A stretch of 64,000 nt of DNA from Eleusine coracana subsp. coracana (GCA_032690845.1 CM064427.1:4847501-4911500), one strand, 5' to 3'. Positions 1 through 13,982 are shown, counted from the first letter of the stretch. The notes: generated from the letters alone by a model not told the origin. Numbers and translations are program-made.

Positions 1-1861
1 CAGTCTACAAAAACGCCCGTATATCCAGAGCACAACAGACCTAGGTATTTCGACAAAACGAAATGTATCCTGGTCAATTTGAAGTTCTCTGTTTTTTCTT
101 TTTCCCATTGATGATGCTTCATTTTATATGTGCATGTGGTTTGCACACAAGAAAACAAAATCAACAACTTCTTCGTTCACATGACGAATTTAATTAAGTA
201 ACCCTCCTATTTGAGTGCCAAGCTTGCTAACCCATAAAACCAGCTATACTAATTAATCAACATGACTCCTCGCAAAAAAATAATTAATCAACATGACAAC
301 ATGAAGCATGCTCGTAATCCTTATCCCTTTTGCAGGCGTTCTATCAGTGATAAATTATTATATGGGTCGGTGTGACGTCGCCAGTTATGCGTGTGACCCA
401 CCCCCACCATCCCACTGTGAAAGATAGACATGTCGCTTGCTATCGCTATCCGTAACCCCCATATGTTGAAATATAGAATGACAGTAACCGTAACAAACTC
501 GTAATCATTCTCCACCTTGCTTTGCTTTACTGACAAAATGATGCTACAGTTTCCTAGGATGAATCATAATAATATTATATACTACTCATCGAGATCCTCT
601 CTAGGATTCAAGTATTTTACTTGAATAAATTCAATTCATATGGGATTTAGAAGGGGGGGGGGGGGGGGGGACTTTATCTCACGTTTCAAAAATGTTTTCA
701 ATGAAAGATATAGTACAGCTTTGAGAGAGCGTGAAAACATGTATCGAAAGAAAGAAGATAAAATATCAATCATTAGCATAAAATTACAGAATATAATACA
801 TTTTTCTCAACCTGATTTCTGTTGAACTATAATTGAGGCCCAAAACATTTTCTCTTCTATTTCACCGAACCAGCTTTATTTGCTCGAATTCTCACGAAAC
901 TACAACCATCACGTGGGACGGCGCCCTTCACAAGCCGTTCATTGCTTGAGTTAGGAGATCGATGTACGGCTACATTTAAAAAACAATCGAGTGATTTGGT
1001 TAAATCAAATAGTAGATGGTACAGACAAAGTCGAGACAGTCTGAAGGATCACATGGTTGAAGAAGGCTAGAAGCCATCGACGTGGACGTGGACCATGGCT
1101 CGTTTCTTAATTGACCACCGGGACCGGGCACAGGCACATGGTTGTGATCTCTTGGGCAGCGTGTCTGAATTCGCGTGTTTGATGATGTGGTACCAACGTC
1201 AGCCATAAAAATTCAAGTGTGATTTATAGTTTCAGTACCATCGTACTGTATGTACTGCAACAGAGACGGAACTGACCCAAGCCTTACTCTGAAGAGACAA
1301 AAGACAACGCACAAAAGTTTGGGGGACAAAATGTAGGACATCTGACAGATACAAATAGTCTACTACAGTAGCACAACTCATAAGAGTTGCATTTTGGGAG
1401 AGAGAGGCCTGGAAAAATTACACAATATATCTCCTGTGCAACGAAAAATACATGTACATGATGTTTCACAAGATCCCGTCCAAAAAAGTTGAGGGAAAAA
1501 TGGTGCTTCCATGCCCACCTCAACTCTCAAGGGGGCAACACTTCGGGGATATATATATTTACACAATGGGAGATGCCTGAACAATGGTACAGCTTCAAAA
1601 GAATAATAATATACTACCTAACTTCTTTCTTTCCTTTATGAAAAATAAGAACAATGACCTATCTACTCGCCTCTAGAAGGATTACTGGTGAGCAAGCTTT
1701 AACAAATGAACAGAATGGTACAACTTCCTTGAGAACTCTTCCGATGTGCCTGGCGGTATTCGCAAGGTGAATGATGATGTTTGATGGACTGAATCCAGCG
1801 GAATGATGCCTCCCTGCGATCATGTTGCTTGGATATATACATGATAAGCCATCTTGCGATG
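1..1861. other. Intergenic DNA and 3' flank of the SAC phosphatase gene
   Basis: No supportable gene. The stretch is AT-rich apart from an 18-base G tract at 653-670. The part nearest 1861 probably holds the 3' UTR of the minus-strand SAC gene, but I cannot fix the polyadenylation site. Short ORFs here (for example 321-536 and 1284-1523) lack any recognisable protein character. Confidence 0.5.
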
Positions 1862-4800
1862 TCAATACCAAAATGCTTCTCCTAGATTAACCCACTGCAT
1901 AAAATGCTCAGATAACCCCTGAGCCTGAATCTCAGCAGCACGATCTTCCTGAAAATTTCAGATGAAATGATTGGTTTTAATCTGCTGGGTGAATCACACA
2001 TGATCCCATAAAAAATATAAGAAATTCTAGTATGACAGTGTAATAACAACAGCCTATCTGTAACAAAACTACGTTTATTTGAAAAGAACTATGATCAGGA
2101 TTCTCAGTTCACAGCAAGTAACCCCATAACTTGGACAGTAATGCTGATTTTAGCAGCATATTTAATACTATGACTGCATATTGTGAACAGAACAAGTTAA
2201 TATAGAAATGGCAAAGCATAATATAACAAGAAATCAGGCCAACAAAACAGTTTCTAATCTGATTGCATATTTGCAATACATGAAAACGGGCAAGAATTAC
2301 TCAAGAACCAAAATGGTATTAGATAAAATGACACATTGGACATAACCCAACGGTGGTAGTTTTCTGGCTTGGGTCCAGTAAATTAGGTGAACAAAAAGGA
2401 TTTGTAAACCATTGACTGCAATTGATTAAAAGGCGTGAATGTAAACTAGAGGTGTGTGATGTGTGTGGGGGGAAGGTTATGTGTAAACTCCTCTTCTATT
2501 AATACAATGATACACAGCTCTCCTGCGTATTTGAGAAAAAAAAAATAGATTGACTGCAGTACACAAAAATAGTCAAGAAGTAGAATGCACTAACCGTCAT
2601 CCCAGAATTCACATCAGCATTTACAGATGAAATATTCACATCAGGAGTGCTAATGGCTTTTGACCTGCGCAAGCACAATGTCAATAATAATATCAAAAGG
2701 AAAATAGTGAGAAAGGATGTTGATTGCAACTCCTTGTCAATATAATGAACTAACCTTTCATTTTCTGAAGTTGAAAGCCAGTCAAGATCCAGGAAATTGG
2801 AATCACCAGAACCATTGCAGTAGTCTAGTTCACAGCTTACATGTTTAATGTGAGACACTGTGGGAGTATATCTGTGGTGTGTTTCAAGAGAATGGAGAAT
2901 CAATACTATATGCATCATAAAAAGTTCCTACACATATTCTTTATAGTAACTATTTTTCTATTTTCCAACCTTGCCTTCGCGACTGTATTGTCAGAGGTCG
3001 AAGAAATCCCGTGCACTGAATCAGAATTCCATTGCATTTCATCTTTGGAACCAGTAAATGCTGAGTTTAGCATTCCATTTCGACCATTGCTGGACATGGA
3101 TATCTTGCTTTTACGAAGAATGTTGCCATCTGATCTAGCCCTCTTCATGAATTTACTGACAAATATAGGTCCCCGGAAAAATTGGTAAGATGTATTGCAT
3201 TCATCTCAAAAATGCATATGCAGATCTAGTCCGTATACATTCAAACAAAAAGCAACACAACATAAAGGTTTTTTAAGGTACTTAGCCCACGTTCAAGCAT
3301 ATAATCTGTTTGATGTTTCCCGAACTAGATGTAAAAGGCCTTAAAAGGATCGATTAATGAGTAAATTATGAAAGAAAGGTTGAGCCTTGCTACTCCATGA
3401 GGGTCCCTTTCTATATCCAAACTTTTAAAGCACTGATAAAACTTGAACAAGAGTGCATCAGATTATGGAACTTCTTTGTGCCCTCATGCAGATTACTAGA
3501 CTGTTTTTAGTGTAATTACAGTAAGAGAGACTCATACTGTTAATTATTAAAATAAGAATAAGAGCCCAAAAGAGGGTGTTACTTACAGATGGGGTACAGG
3601 ATTGTCCAAAAAGCAAACAAAAGCTCTATTCTAGCTGGAAGCTGAAATGGAACTAAACCGACGATAGAAAGTACTTTAAATGTCAGGATGCTGCAGGACA
3701 TGGGCAATAACTCTTCTGTTGCCCAAATTGACACTAGAGCAGGGGAAGGATATATTATTCTTGTAGTTTACTAATCAAAAGGTAAAGCTTGACATCATCG
3801 ATTCACATTTAACCTTGTAAGTTCAAGCACAGGCATATACTGCTAGGTTACCTTGCATTGTCGTCAAGTACATTCTCCTCTCCAGATACTGGTTCCCAAA
3901 GTGCAGGTTGTCCAGGTTCCGGTTGGAAGTATCCTAAAAATCTGAGATATCATGAAAGAGAAAACAAAAAAGTAACAAGGCTTAGTCCACACTAGTTTCC
4001 CATTCAAACACCAAAGGACACAGAAGATCATTAGCGAATAATGAGCTTCATCAAACCTACAAGTTTATTGCTGCCTGTTTGTAAGCATCCATATAGGCAT
4101 TACTGTAGTATCTTTGAAGTGTCCTGAAGAACTCTTGAGATTGAATGGCAAACTTCAAGTGCCCTCTTTTTGCGGAAAATATCTATGTATGAATCACATG
4201 ATAATTTCATCACAGAAGTGTGCAAGAAGAATTAAACATGAAAAAACATGCCAAAATGCCAAGAAAAAGTTTTTTGATTCACTAGCAATCAGACATTTTA
4301 TTAGTTTATTTAAAATTGGGAGTTCAGAGGTTAAATAACCTTTTATTTTGAGGCTTTAAGCTTGGTTATCTTACAGCTAGGTTAAAATTGATTTACCCTT
4401 CTACACAATTGTTAGGCCTTACATTTACAAAGCTCTATAAATAAGCAGTTAGTAGAATCCACAGCTCTTTCCCAGCACAGATAAAGCCACAACAGCGGGA
4501 TAAAGAGTGTAATGCGCTGAAACTAGTAGCTTCAATTTATTACTGTATAATAATGTGAAGAAGAGATTGGCAAAATCAGCTGAATATATGGAGATACCAA
4601 CCTTTCGGGCTAGATGTAGAAAAAATAATAATGCAGTAATCAGTAACTCATACTAGATATCCGAAGCAACACACTCATAATTGATGCACAGTATGATGAT
4701 GTTACCAAATAAGTGTTCAAAGTCTTGCGACAACATACTAATGATGTTCCATCTATACTTGCCAAGGCTATCACAAAATTCATATAGGACTAATGATATG

Positions 4801-7800
4801 CTTATGCTTAGTACTGATCTCATCAAACTGTGGATAAAAGCAATAATTTCATGTACCAATCAGTCTTCAAATTCACAGAAAATTTGACAGTTTTATTTAT
4901 TTTTCAGAATAGAATAAACATTGTACACTTCTTATCTTTGACATAATCAGTTTAAGATCATGGGTCAGAATTAATTAACTCTGAAATAAAGAAATAACTG
5001 TACATCATGACCACTCCTAATTTCAACCAGACATCATGATGGAATTGAAACCTACAGTTTACCTGACAAATTGAAGAACTGAGATAGAAAAATTCATTTG
5101 GTACCTTATTGTGAGCAGCCGAACCACCGTATTGTAAAGCAAGGGTGTCACCCATCCGTTCATAAAAATGCATCAAATGGCGAGCCAAAGGGGAGTCTAG
5201 ATCAAGTTCTGGAGATTCTACAGAACCAAGTGCATGTAACTGGTGTCCTAGAGCAGCTAAACCATAGGCATACTGAGCAACATTTGTGCGGTCCAAACAA
5301 TCTATACAGTTTGTACGTAAGACACCCTTTTGGAATTTTGGAGGCTTTGCTGGGGTACATTCATTGGCCTCAGCTTCTGCAACTCCATTACCAGGATCGG
5401 AACTGCAACAGGTATCTTCTTGGGAAATATCATCAAGATAACCTACGGTGGCACAACTGTTGTCATTCCTGTAAAGCATGAAACAGAAAATAAGGAAGTG
5501 TCATGTCATTATGAGGTACAAGAGAATAAAATTTAGAAACAAGTACGAATAACAAACACTTACAATGGAGTCCCCAAATTAAGGGAACCCTCTGCTCTTT
5601 GACCTTGGGAAAGTTGACAATAAAAGAACTCTGTCAAGTTCAGAGCTTCAAATGCCACTTTCAAAAGCACTTGGAGGGCATTTGTACTTTTGCTGGAATA
5701 AAATTTTGGTTCAGTAATGTACACCAAGCATCTAATGAACCACAACTGATTGTATAACAGAAAAAGTTAGTACCTTTGTGAGTTCTTATGAAGATCCCAG
5801 TGTAAGAATCTCAAATGGTTTTCCCCTGGTAAATCATTATTTATAATCTTTATTGCTCTGTCAAATTCCCGACGGAGTATAGATTCACGTGGCCTCTTCT
5901 CACGCGTCTTCCAAGAATACCCGAAAGTAAATTGCAAAAGTGTTAAGTAGGAATTATATTGAGACATCCATCAGAAACAATGACACGATTATAAGTCAAA
6001 ACAGTGTGCTCACCTTGATCAAGTTTAAGATGATGATAGGATTTCCATATCTGCACCTAAGATTTTCAAAATGGAGTCTAGTAGCTTCATAATTATTGTC
6101 CTTTTCGTGCACTGCAAGAACAAACAATCAAATAATTGAACAATACTTCGCTCATAGAAGAATAATTACAATTCTTACATATAATATCTGGTTTAATATT
6201 GAGCTTTGATGTCTCTTGGGACCAGAAAAGCGGAATTGAACCCCTGTTCTGCACAACAGAACTTATTTGCCTTTGTCCAAGCATGTCTTCATAGACAATT
6301 TGCTCAGTTTCAACATCATTCGCGACTTTGCCCTCATCATTCACACCCCTCTTTAGATACCTATTTAGTAAAAATTGATGATATCATAAAACAGATATAG
6401 TGTATCAGTCCTAACAAAATACAAAAACTCAATAGAAAAGAGTATATAACTACTAAGAACTTGGCAGGTGCAAACCTGGTTCCAGCATAATGCCTCGACC
6501 GCCTAGCAATGAGTGTCAACATAATATCCTTCCCCGATATTGCAAGTTTATCCTTGATTGTGAGTGAACAGAAGGGAGCGGTGAGTAAACAGAAGGGAGT
6601 AAACAGAAGTGAGAATATTATTCTAGAATGATTGTGAGTAAACAGAGGGGAGCAGTTTCATCAATACCACCATTTGTGGTGCACCTTTCAAGCTTCATCT
6701 ATACCAGCAGCACGTGTCAGTGAAAGGTGCACCAAAGTGGTGGAACGGATGAAAATTACTCAACAGAAGTTGTGAAGCCCAAAAGGAAATAAGTTACATG
6801 GTAAGGAAAATCACAATGGTAAACTAAAGGACAGTGGAAGGGGTATTATGTGTTCTCCAGATCAAGTTATCCCCATGGGATTATAGGAGAAAAGAGCATC
6901 AGTATTCACTAGTACAAAGTACAGAACAATTCACAATCACAGACCAATGTATATATAACTCATTAATATATATAATGACGGATTTTGTGTCCAGAGGTTC
7001 ACATGACCCCATCAGTGAATTCAGCATGTTGCATTGATTCAAAAAATTAGCAGACAATCGCTAAATCAGCACAGATGAAGTCAAACAAAAAATGTAAAAA
7101 AATCAGCATCAGATCATCTATGTCAAAGAAATAAAATAGACAAGAATCAGTTTAGCCTTGTTCATCATGGCTAACAATACCACTTTTTTTTTAATATCAA
7201 TATCAAAGATGAATTTTTGTAGGTTTGCCTACCCCAACTTGCTAGGAACCAAAAGGCTTTGTTGTTATTGTTTACCTAACTTTGTGTGCTAGATACATGA
7301 TACTTCATGAAATTTTAAAACATTGCCACATGTTGAATTATCACATTTTAGCTCATGGGAATGTCGAGTCCATGGTCACCAACAAATTTCTCATAGCAAT
7401 ATCTGATATTCTATCATCTTATATAATTTTTCCATCATGCTTTTACTAAGGGCCAATGTTGTATATGCCACTGCAAATTTTCCCAATGCCGTCATCGTAG
7501 AATTGCTTATCCCCAATATGCCATCAGATTGCTATTTCTCACTGTATATGCCATCCATGGCATTTCCGATAGCTTCGTGCATCGATATTTTCACAAACAC
7601 ACAATCCTTCAACCAAGCTCTTCTCCCCAATCCAAATTTCCTTCTTCAGACATGGTTGCTCAAAGCTGGACTTACTGTTCCGCCACGCCAAGGACCACGT
7701 CCGAGGCGACATCAATTGGCTTAATCTACATTGCGATAGTTGGATATGGCTCTCATCATGCTATTTTTTGCTCATTGCTGTATGTTCCTCATGCTTGTGC

Positions 7801-10800
7801 AGTGGAGCTTTGTTGGACAAGGATGAACTGAGCACGGTTGCATACATCTGCATCTGCATGTAGCCAACTCAATACCAGGCATGCAAAGCTTGCATAATCT
7901 TGTATAAGCTCAATTGATCTGCCATGGCATCCTGCCTCCATTGAAGGTGAACCCATTTCATCTTGGCAGACAAAAGGAATAGGTGCCTGAGAGCACCAGA
8001 TGGTTGAGGTGTGCAGCTTGTGCTTTCAATGAGAAGGATCTTAGGGGACTGATGGTGGTGATGGCATCCTAACGAATTTGTAACGTCGCACTGGAGGCAC
8101 TGTAAAAGTGGTTGGTGAGGCCTCAGGTGTTGGATCTCATGTTGGATCTCGTAGATCAACCAGGTCGCGAGGAACCGCAGTTGAGGGTTGACACATAATT
8201 TGAATCCACAATATGGTGGGTTTGAGTGTAATGCAGTAAGCTGAGTCCACATCACATGAATCAAGAGAAGAGCGGCAAGGAGCAGCTTGAGGCATGGCAT
8301 GCTACTTGTATCCACGACAGCCTCATGTAGTATTTTTGCACTTAGTGTGTGCAAGGGGAAGAACAAAAAAAAAACATGAAGGTAAAAGAGGTCACTTCAT
8401 GGTTAAATTAGGCTTTGATTAGTGGATGATTTGCAACTGGATGGCATATAGTGGAAGATTTTTTGTGATTGCACATTAATATTTTGAGATCATTGCAATT
8501 GTATGAAAAGAATTCTTCCTTTCCCTGAAGATTAGCTAACCCACAATTATTCCTCTAAACAAACCAAAAAAGAAGCTCTTCCTAGTCTAGCATAGGAGAA
8601 TAAAGAAGATGGCTTCAGCTTGATTTAGAATAAAACATGGAGAAAAAAGACAAAAAAGGAATGTAGGATCAATTTGTTTGCAAGCAATTGATCATATTTT
8701 AGAAGATCATGTTCCATGACATAAAAGCACAAAATTAAGTTTCATAGAATATACACACCTGCTTAAAAAAACCATAGACTAACGCAACGGTCCAGAGTGT
8801 AGTTTTTAGAATGTTACGAATTCCCCGTGTTAGGAATTCATTCCACACAAACATTGTGTCGTACAGATCCCACCCTTCTTGTGGATCATTAAAGTTCTTC
8901 TGGATACTTCTCATTATGTGATATGAGTGACAGAAAAAGAAGTCTTTTCTAAGGTCAATTGTCTGCAAGAGCTTCTTATACCTGCATGATTAGGAAAATG
9001 TTGCTTATCATGAATATAAATGTTATTACTTCAGCATACAATAAAAATACATAGTTATGTTCCTACATCTTTATGTTTTAAACGAAAAAGAACATTATAT
9101 TATTTAATAATTGAAAATATCCAATCAAACTAATAAGTGTAAGATAATGCAAATGATAGTAGGATGTTAACAGTTTTTGAGAATGTGGGATGTAACACAC
9201 CTGTTCTCATCCTTGGAATTAATTAACATTGGCCTCGTCTTTGAATTTGATAACTCAACCATTGCACTCTTAGTAACTTGGTACACAGGATGGCCAAATA
9301 TATCCCCAATCTTTCTCTGCTCGGTAATAATTAACATGTAATAGGGCCCGAGGAACTTAATGAAACCTGTAACAAAATTAATTGTTGATGCATATTCACA
9401 AGGAAAATGTCACCAATTTTGCTTGAAATTATGATATAGGATTTTTACCAACAATTCCAAAACAATTGGTAACAAATTTGACACCACCAGTTGATTTATG
9501 GTCTTCATCTAAAGCTTTTAGCAGATCATGATATTCATTCTGTGAGTACACCGTCGAATCCTCATCTACATTGAGCTCTGATGGTTCCATTCTATCAATC
9601 TTGAGTAATCTCCATAATGTCTTGTCAATGTTAGTTCCTAGAATATAAAATTTCTGCAAAAAAAAAAGAATCCATTATTTGATGATGATGAAAAATTATT
9701 AAACCACTCCATGATACTCGATGTCAATAACACTTTCGTCTTTCCGTAAACAATAACTGTTAGTTAGCACAACATTCACAAAAATCAATTCAATGGTTTG
9801 AAACTTGTGCTTCATAGAATTGGTGCCTTATGTGCATTGTGGTCACAGTTTAGCTTGATTAGTGATACATAGAACTGGCACAGTGTGCATTGGGATCACA
9901 GTTTAGAACTAAAACTTGATTGGAGAAACTTCTATCAGCAGGCTACACAATCCAGATTTACTATTTGTGACCTTGGCTAACAAAAAATACAAACTAAATT
10001 CAAGATCAAGCTCGTTTTCCTCTCCTAACTACCATCCACCATCCTCGAAACAATAATGTCACACAAAAACTAACCAAATCTCTAGTTTCCATGTTGCCCT
10101 GCCCTGAGAAGCGCCTAGCGCGTCTAAGTGCTAGGCTACATCATCTAGCATAGCTGCCTAGCCCATCTAAGCCCGCCTACGCAGCCGTCTAGTCACTCAT
10201 TAGGTGCTAGGCGATTATCTGCCTCCAATCTAGAATCTAGGGGAACAGTGTCCAATTTATTCAAATAGTCTCTCCAATTTGAAATCTTCAGTCAGATCCA
10301 CTTGGATCGTGATCAAAAGAAAACCAACTTCCTCTTTGTGGCTGATTCCTTAAGCCCTTAACCTCAACATTATTCCACACCATCAAAAACTCAGACCAAA
10401 ACAAATTGCATCCACAAAAACTTTGAATTCTCAGTGAGAACAGTTAACATAGTTGTAAATTCTCACAACTATGGGACGGTTAAAAAGCATCTCAATTTTT
10501 ACTATTATTAAAACCCCCACAAATAGGTCACATTGTACATGGGAAACAACCTAGAAATCCTGAGGAATAATAATGTTCAACCTTTGCCACATAAGTAAAA
10601 ACAACCACAACTCCTCCAATGACATCTGCATTAAAGAGGGCACCCGGATAGTGAAACTCACAAATTGAAGTTGCAAAACCAGCGAATAACCAGCAAAAGA
10701 ACAGGAGCATTGAAGTTAGCAATCAAAGACGCTAGCATCACGAACCACACATATGGATGGGATCAAACAGAAAAAAGGAAATTTTTGAAGCTACAGTACA

Positions 10801-11423
10801 GCCTAGTGATAACAGATAGCTGCAAATGCAAGGAAAAACACACCTCGCTTTCGTAAAGGAAGTTGACAAATGAACATTAATAGCGCTGGAAAACACAAAG
10901 ATGCTAAATTTTCTAACTAGAAAACATAGATAAATGCATCTAAGCTAACAAAAGAATAGATAAATGGACCTATGTAGCAAAAGGTGACATGATTCTCAAA
11001 TTTACGCAATCAGGCAGAACAAACAAACAGCTGAGAACTATCCACAATCGTGTGCTATCACCGTTCCCCACCCAAGCACACCGAAATCACGCAAACGCGT
11101 GTCGAATGAAGACAAGAATCATAATAATTCTTGAATTCTGTCGTCGCGTGCAACGCGCATCACACGCCTTATCCCGGACTAAACTACCCGATAGCTCGGA
11201 CCATCCCCTGAGCTAGCCAGGTGGCAGAACGCTCGAGCCTCCGACGAATCACGACGCAGCAGCAGGAGCTGCGCCATGAACGGCATAATTCCACGCAGCA
11301 ACGACGGAAATCACAGGAAGCAAAAGCGCATTGTGATCCGGGGTCGCAGGAGCTCACCGACTCGGCCTCGTACAGCTCGAAGCTCTGTAGACAGCTCTCC
11401 GCCACGGCCTCCGCCGCCGCCAT
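1862..11423 (-). CDS. SAC-domain phosphoinositide phosphatase (plant SAC1-5 type), 16 exons, 771 aa
   Basis: Predicted to remove phosphates from phosphoinositides at endomembranes, as known for plant SAC1-5 proteins. Exons in gene order: 11423-11358, 9653-9449, 9366-9201, 8981-8759, 6552-6476, 6360-6179, 6111-6014, 5907-5774, 5692-5564, 5468-5105, 4182-4061, 3941-3852, 3155-2970, 2871-2755, 2664-2595, 1948-1862. All junctions are GT-AG and keep phase; the sum is 2316 nt. The catalytic loop RTNCIDCLDRTN lies near residues 478-489 (C481-X5-R487-T). Upstream are SAC-family blocks such as FYILGTN, LIARRSRHYAGTR, NDVETEQIVYE and PIIILNLIK; the C-terminus ends GEAFWY. The start MAAAEAVAES directly precedes conserved FELYEAES. 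The acceptor of exon 5 (CAATCAAG) is weak, and the large introns 1 and 4 contain repeats. Intron 4 (6553-8758) could hide a small exon. SAC subclass (1 to 5) cannot be assigned by eye. Confidence 0.92.
6553..8758 (-). other. Large intron 4 of the SAC gene, repeat-bearing
   Basis: 2.2-kb intron, much longer than most of its neighbours. It contains degenerate copies of GTGAGTAAACAG next to the exon 5 acceptor (6555-6650), a foldback element (6656-6754), and a stretch of unknown origin at about 7430-8380 with open frames on both strands (7437-7724 and 7529-7831 plus, 7869-8366 minus). None of these ORFs resembles a known protein, and I take them as chance frames or inserted DNA. Confidence 0.55.
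6656..6754. repeat. Foldback (MITE-like) inverted repeat in SAC intron 4
   Basis: The arm 6656-6690 (TTTCATCAATACCACCATTT and on) is closely matched by the reverse complement of 6721-6754 (TTTCATCCGTTCCACCACTT and on), with both arms ending in GGTGCACCTTTCA. Only about 30 bp separates the arms. This would form a strong hairpin in the pre-mRNA about 100 nt upstream of the exon 5 acceptor. No clear target duplication was found, so the element class is open. Confidence 0.7.
9654..11357 (-). other. Intron 1 of the SAC gene with a CTAGGC-rich repeat
   Basis: 1.7-kb first intron behind a 66-nt first coding exon. At about 10098-10235 it holds many short variants of GCGCCTAG, GTGCTAGGC and GCCTAGCCC in both orientations, the look of a degraded repeat. 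The remainder is plain AT-rich intron sequence. Confidence 0.5.
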
Positions 11424-13830
11424 GGCCGGCCGAATCCCGGGGCGCGTCCGGGCTCAATCTCGCATCCGCCGGCGCGGATCACAGCCCCACCGTCGCCGCC
11501 GCCGCACGCCGGAACCCTATATCCGCGGCCGGCTGCTTGAGGTAGAGCATTCCCCGCGGCGAATCACAGCAGCGCCAGCCCGCGAATCCGAGCCCGAGGC
11601 TGCGCGGCGAGCTTTCGCGAGTCCGGGGCCACCGGGATTCGGGGAGCTCGGTGCCGATCGCGAGCGGCGGAAATGGGGAAATTTCGGGGGGCGGCGGAGG
11701 GAGGAAGGAGGGCGAGGCCGTGAAGAGGAGATTGATTTCGCTTTTTTTTTTTTTCCTCTCCTCCGGTGCTAAATCCGTGAGGCGTGGTGGAGGAGGGGAG
11801 GACGACGAGGGCGAGGTGGCCGCAGTGAGAGGGAATATATTGGGATCTGTTTCTTTCGTCTCCTTTTTTATTTATTATTAGTGTAGTAGTATTAAGGTTT
11901 GTGCCTATTTCTGCTCGGGTTTGTTTCCCATTTCCGAGAGGAATTTGTGTCTGGTCTCTGCAGGAACTTCCGTTTCTGTACAGTGCTCCTCTGTTTTCAG
12001 GTTTCTGCTGGCATCACTGCAACATATCCATTTTCCTTGTCTCTTTTTTTCTCCAACAAGAAACAAGTTCTTTCCATTAATTCCGAGCTCCGAAAAATGA
12101 TGGCAGATGATTGACAAACATGAGGATCGATTCGTGTCCAATGACGGGTTATGATGCATTCCTTCTTTCCGTATTTATACGACTCCATTAATTGGAGGGT
12201 TTTATTCCGGTGTCGTATTTCAGCGTGCCACCTAAAAACCTGCTGTTGCCTGCACTGCATGATTGGCTCCCGTCGCCGAGCATATTCTGGAACCGGGAGG
12301 ATCGTGGTATAATAATAAACTTAAATGTGCGTTTGGTGCCCGGAAACCAGGCTGGTAATGTTGCGACTTCCCCTGGTCCATCATCATCCAGGTTAACATG
12401 ACAACAATGCGGCGGAAAGCGGCCCACGTCGTTGCCGACGATCCCCGCTCCGGCGCGGCGACCGCCTCGATCTCCTCCTCCGCACCGCACGCGGAAGCAA
12501 TGCGGAGGACGGAACGTACGGGACACAGCAAGCTGACCGAAGCAGCGCCGCTTGTGTTGTTTGTGCGGCACAACGATGAACGACGCGTAGACCCGGAAGT
12601 GGAAGGGCACAACGATGAACGACGCAAGTGGAACGAGCGCGTTGGCAACCAGGGCTGCCGGGTCCGTGAAATTTTTTTTGCTGCGATCGTCTCGTCCAGG
12701 TGGGTGTGGAGATCGGGACGGGGCGGCGGCGTTCCCGTGGCCGGGCCACGCGGGCGCGCGTGCGTCCATGTGCCGCCGCGCCGCGCGGGAACGCGACGGG
12801 AGGGTCTTTTTTTTTTTTTTTTTTTTTTTTTTGAGGTTACGCGACGGGAGGGTCGGGGAGGCAGCTGGTGGACGAGTTGACCGGGCGCGCGACGTGGAGC
12901 GTCGGGATTGGGTCCCTGGCGCCCCAATGATTGGGGCGCGGAAAGTTCCGCCGATGCCGATGCTGCAGGGCACCTGCGGCTGCGAGCGCGGGGCTCGGTT
13001 CACGGTGACGTCGATTGGAGCTTTCTCCTGCCGTTGCCGGCCGGTCCTCGCCGCCACGTACTCCGCGCCAAAAACTCACCACATATCCAGAAAAAATATC
13101 TGACGGAAATGCCCTCGTTCGGTCAAGCAACGAGACACGTACGAGACCTTTTTCAGCTGCGATTGCGTAGCCGAGCTCGACCACGTTTCTGCTAGTACGA
13201 TCGAGTAGCATCTTACTATTATCGCTTTAAGGGGGGAAAATCTTATCGCTTTTTAATTTTTTTTCCCAGTTGGTGCTATCTACTAGTACAGCACAAAGTC
13301 AAAGGCTTCAGCATGGGGTTGTCGCATGTGCATTGATGCGGCGGCAGATGTTCATATGCATCCGGGAGTATTTTGGGTTGCCTCGCAAGCGTACCAACAG
13401 CTGTGCGCCTGTGCCAGTGTGCTTACGCACAGTTAACAACGACGCGTCGGAACAATAATACCGCGCGCACGTTCGTTTACCATCTCGCTTCTCCACGGAA
13501 GGAAAGGAAAGAGTACACAGCAGCGACTGTAACGGAGGCGTGTGGAGGTGTGTTCGCGTGATACATACGGGTCGGCGTTAGTTTCGGATATATTATTGTA
13601 AAAATAAAAACGTATCGGTCATGGTCTCATGGAATGCATGATGGTAATGATCAATAAAATACTAGTGTCTGAGCGGGTCAGTTGTATTTTTCCATCTGGT
13701 CGTGTCTAGTCAGATTCGTCCGGCCCGTTCTCAACTAGCTAGTGATATGTTTTAATTGTATGTTTAGCAAATGACGCATTACTAGCAAGAGTAAATGGGT
13801 TGTAGAACTGGCTCTCGTACATAGTCTTAG
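11424..13830. other. GC-rich upstream region of the SAC gene and intergenic DNA
   Basis: About 11424-11850 is GC-rich and should carry the SAC 5' UTR and core promoter (the gene reads leftward). A second GC-rich block at 12400-13060 has overlapping long open frames in several frames on both strands, typical of stop-poor GC-rich DNA and not of a gene. It is interrupted by a 26-base T tract at 12807-12832. No gene is supported. Confidence 0.5.
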
Positions 13831-13982
13831 CCGCGGCGAAGCTACATCAAAGCAAAAGGTGGTGCATTATATATAATGATTTACGGTGGTGCTTAGTGCT
13901 AAAATCTATGCTATTTAGTGCTAAAATTTCAGTTTACCTTGGTGCCAGTGCACCAGGGAAGCTATACCTAGCTTCGCCATTG
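13831..13982. mobile_element. Small hAT-type MITE with GGCGAAGCTA termini
   Basis: The left end CCGCGGCGAAGCTAC and the reverse complement of the right end, CAATGGCGAAGCTAGG, are imperfect terminal inverted repeats. Both are followed inward by a GGTGCA-type block. Flanks GTCTTAGC and GTTTTAGG are a plausible imperfect 8-bp target duplication. No coding capacity. The CAGTGGCGAAGCTA-like terminus is common among grass hAT MITEs as far as I recall. Confidence 0.6.

Noticed and set aside
11221..11772. 183-aa plus-strand ORF over the SAC first exon
   Set aside because: Antisense to the SAC start and leader; Arg-rich, no domain.
12188..13057. Long overlapping ORFs (289 aa minus, 231 aa minus, 162 aa plus)
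   Set aside because: Open in several frames on both strands because the DNA is GC-rich. They have low-complexity Arg/Pro content, contain a Lys or Phe run from the T tract, and show no domain.
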